Below, piece after piece: positions 62,499 through 64,000 of a stretch of DNA of 64,000 bases; within the stretch, counting starts at the first letter, position 1; each line of letters opens with the position of its first letter. This DNA comes from Pseudomonadota bacterium (GTDB taxonomy: Bacteria; Desulfobacterota; Desulfobacteria; Desulfobacterales; JAHIVH01), in the NCBI GenBank assembly GCA_018816735.1, contig JAHIVH010000003.1, positions 1-64,000 on the forward strand. The letters run 5' to 3'. The position numbers and the translations under genes were made by a program. The notes beneath the pieces are model-generated. The model searched no databases. It was not told where the DNA came from and worked only from the letters and a program-made list of their open reading frames with translations.

Positions 62499-64000
62499 CT
62501 AATATAAAGGAATTCTTCTGTGAATTCGCATTAAGCTATCTATCATCTTTTCCTGTTGCGTCATTTGGGTTGCAGCAGCAGTTACGGTGATAGATGTCTT
62601 TTTACGTTCTACAGCGTGTTTTTCCCTTTCAGCAGCTCTTTTCAGTCTTATTTCATTTTCTTCAGCGTCACGTTTGGCCCTATCTTCTGCTTCCGCTTTT
62701 TTAGCAGCTTCAGCATCTGCTTTGACTTTCGCTTCTGCATCAGCCTTGGCTTTAACCTCGGCTGCGGCCTTGGCCTTAACATCTGCCTCTGCCTTGGCTT
62801 TAGCGGCTATCTCTACTGCAGCTTTTGCTTCAGCTTCAGCCTTTGCCTGAGCTGCAGGGTCAACAGCAGGGGCTACCGCGGCTTTTGGGGCTGCAGGGGC
62901 TACTGCTGAAGCTGCTTTCTTGGCCGGTGCAGCTTTTTTGGCAGCTGGCGCTGCTTTTTTAGCTGCTGCTGTTTTGGGTGCTGCTGCTTTTTTCTCTTCT
63001 TCTATCTTTAAATCCGCTGCCGGTGCAAGTGATGCATAGTCGATATCGACATCTTTCAGTTCTTTTTTAATTGCGGCAACATCTGTAGCCATACCGCCTT
63101 TTAAGCCCAGATCAATAAAAGACTTGACCAGACGAATGGCTTCCGGGTGTCTCATAATAAGAATATCAGACCCGCTTAACAGATAACATACTGCACCCAC
63201 AGCTTCCATCAGGATGGCACGTCTTTCAGGATCACCCAAAGTCGGGGCATCCTTGGCCGTCTGTTTGGCTTCTTTGCATTTCCAGACTTCATTTCCGAGG
63301 TTGTTAATCATGGGAAGCTGGAGTTTGTCATCACCTTGAGACAAAGCTGCCATGCGTAGACGTTCCATAACGGAGTAGGTGTATTCCAAACCATATCCCA
63401 GACCGCTTGTGGTGGGATCCATAATAATCTTGTTGGTGGGAACACCCAGATTTTCAAGAAGAATGTTACACTGTTTTGCAAGGTTTACATCAATAGCAGA
63501 GGATGAGATGATCGTATGGCCATATCCCAGGGCAGCAGCACCAACACCTTTGTGATTTTTTTCTTCTACCGGGCCGATGATCAGATTTTTACCCTGGCAC
63601 TCTTCAGCAACCTTTTTCAAAACCTCTTCATCTTTGGCAGGATTGGCACATCCCCAGACAATCAAAGGCACATTGATTGCGGCAAGCACTTTTTTGACTG
63701 TTGCTGCTGCATCTGCCGGGCTGGCATTCTTGTCATTCGGATCAACGCTTTTCAACTGCAGAACAATTGCTTCCGCCCCAAACTTATCAACACATTTTTT
63801 CGCCCATGCCACAGGATCAGAAACAACATCTTTAAAATGAACAAGCGCAGCTTCCGGCCAGTCTTCGGGTTTCATATCCCAAATTTCCATAGCTATCTTA
63901 GGCCTATTGGGTGTGTCTCCTTCAAACAGGTAAAAAGGATAACTCGTTTCACCGCCGACAGTTATAGCATTTTTACCGGAGCCAAGGGTAATTTCCTTGA
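62499..64000 (-). CDS. acsD: Corrinoid/Fe-S protein small (delta) subunit, partial, with long Ala/Lys-rich tail
   Basis: The frame stays open to the right edge (500 codons in window). At the edge it reads KEITLGSGKNAITVGGETS and then YPFYLFEGDTPNRPK before AMEIWDM, exactly the AcsD N-terminal pattern, so the ATG at 63890 is internal and the true start lies beyond 64000. The TIM-barrel body includes IIMDPTTSGLGYGLEY and DILIMRHPEAI. From about 62985 down to 62580 the tail is Ala/Lys/Glu-rich, with TolA-like KAKAEA repeats, ending in MTQQEKMIDSLMRIHRRIPLY-like conserved region. Normal AcsD lacks this tail. Confidence 0.93.
   Translation of the reverse strand, partial: KEITLGSGKNAITVGGETSYPFYLFEGDTPNRPKIAMEIWDMKPEDWPEAALVHFKDVVSDPVAWAKKCVDKFGAEAIVLQLKSVDPNDKNASPADAAATVKKVLAAINVPLIVWGCANPAKDEEVLKKVAEECQGKNLIIGPVEEKNHKGVGAAALGYGHTIISSSAIDVNLAKQCNILLENLGVPTNKIIMDPTTSGLGYGLEYTYSVMERLRMAALSQGDDKLQLPMINNLGNEVWKCKEAKQTAKDAPTLGDPERRAILMEAVGAVCYLLSGSDILIMRHPEAIRLVKSFIDLGLKGGMATDVAAIKKELKDVDIDYASLAPAADLKIEEEKKAAAPKTAAAKKAAPAAKKAAPAKKAASAVAPAAPKAAVAPAVDPAAQAKAEAEAKAAVEIAAKAKAEADVKAKAAAEVKAKADAEAKVKADAEAAKKAEAEDRAKRDAEENEIRLKRAAEREKHAVERKKTSITVTAAATQMTQQEKMIDSLMRIHRRIPLY

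Noticed and set aside
62580-63000. Repetitive stretch in acsD considered as a tandem-repeat or CRISPR-like array
   Set aside because: Repeats are codon-phased and irregular in length, encoding an Ala/Lys/Glu tail in frame; no spacers of constant length.
1-64000. tRNA, rRNA, CRISPR arrays, IS elements and replication origins
   Set aside because: Intergenic stretches were read for such features and none could be supported.

Overview
The window looks like the chromosome of a strictly anaerobic, sulfate-reducing deltaproteobacterium, most likely a member of the Desulfobacterales. The reasons are a complete bacterial-type CO dehydrogenase/acetyl-CoA synthase (Wood-Ljungdahl) operon, a tetraheme class III cytochrome c, Hdr- and Tmc-like electron-transfer proteins, moderate base composition and many two-component proteins. 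The genus cannot be fixed from the sequence alone. No rRNA, tRNA, IS element, integrase or CRISPR array was recognised.

Layout. 0.3-5.6 kb: an iron-sulfur aldo/keto reductase, an HNH nuclease remnant, and a leftward operon of a MetE/UROD-like methyltransferase, a MoxR ATPase, a VWA protein and a zinc-ribbon membrane protein. 5.9-19 kb: TatA, a FapA/DUF342 protein, response regulators, a large hybrid histidine kinase, SSB, an RlmL-type methyltransferase, an LVIVD-repeat surface protein and a broken capA. 18.9-25 kb: a compact rightward operon made of a CI-like helix-turn-helix regulator, a response regulator, a 7TMR-DISM histidine kinase, a ferredoxin-domain protein and an outer-membrane barrel. 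It lies behind an array of AT-rich palindromes, and much of it is markedly AT-rich. 25-32 kb: an ECF sigma factor with a membrane partner and a Spy-like periplasmic protein, a LeuB-family dehydrogenase, an OmpW-like barrel and a large SGNH-type lipoprotein.

32.3-48 kb is the energetic heart. Two separate methylene-tetrahydrofolate reductase (MetV/MetF) systems lie within 15 kb. The first (32.4-35.8 kb) is interleaved with a periplasmic tetraheme cytochrome c, a NarI/TmcC-like membrane cytochrome b and a small HdrC-like ferredoxin. It looks like a membrane-linked MetVF. The second (40.0-47.8 kb, leftward) is hdrC-hdrB-hdrA-mvhD-metV-metF-frhB, resembling the soluble Moorella-type MetFV-HdrABC-MvhD complex. 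Its mvhD has an in-frame TGA at a conserved cysteine position followed by a SECIS-like hairpin, so it is very probably a selenoprotein. Histidine kinases and response regulators lie between the two.

48.3-64 kb: a PilZ protein, a 57-residue Cys-rich protein, the nickel protein CooT, an FN3/beta-barrel fusion, a C45-type lipoprotein, an AraC regulator with a membrane sensor domain, the Ni-insertion ATPase CooC, a DUF3786 protein with a small partner, and the operon acsD-acsA(cooS)-acsB-acsC-acsE. acsD runs off the right edge and carries a long Ala/Lys/Glu-rich tail. Together the metVF and acs genes can run the methyl and carbonyl branches in either direction (autotrophic acetyl-CoA synthesis or complete oxidation of acetyl-CoA). 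The two MetVF forms could serve opposite directions or different redox partners.
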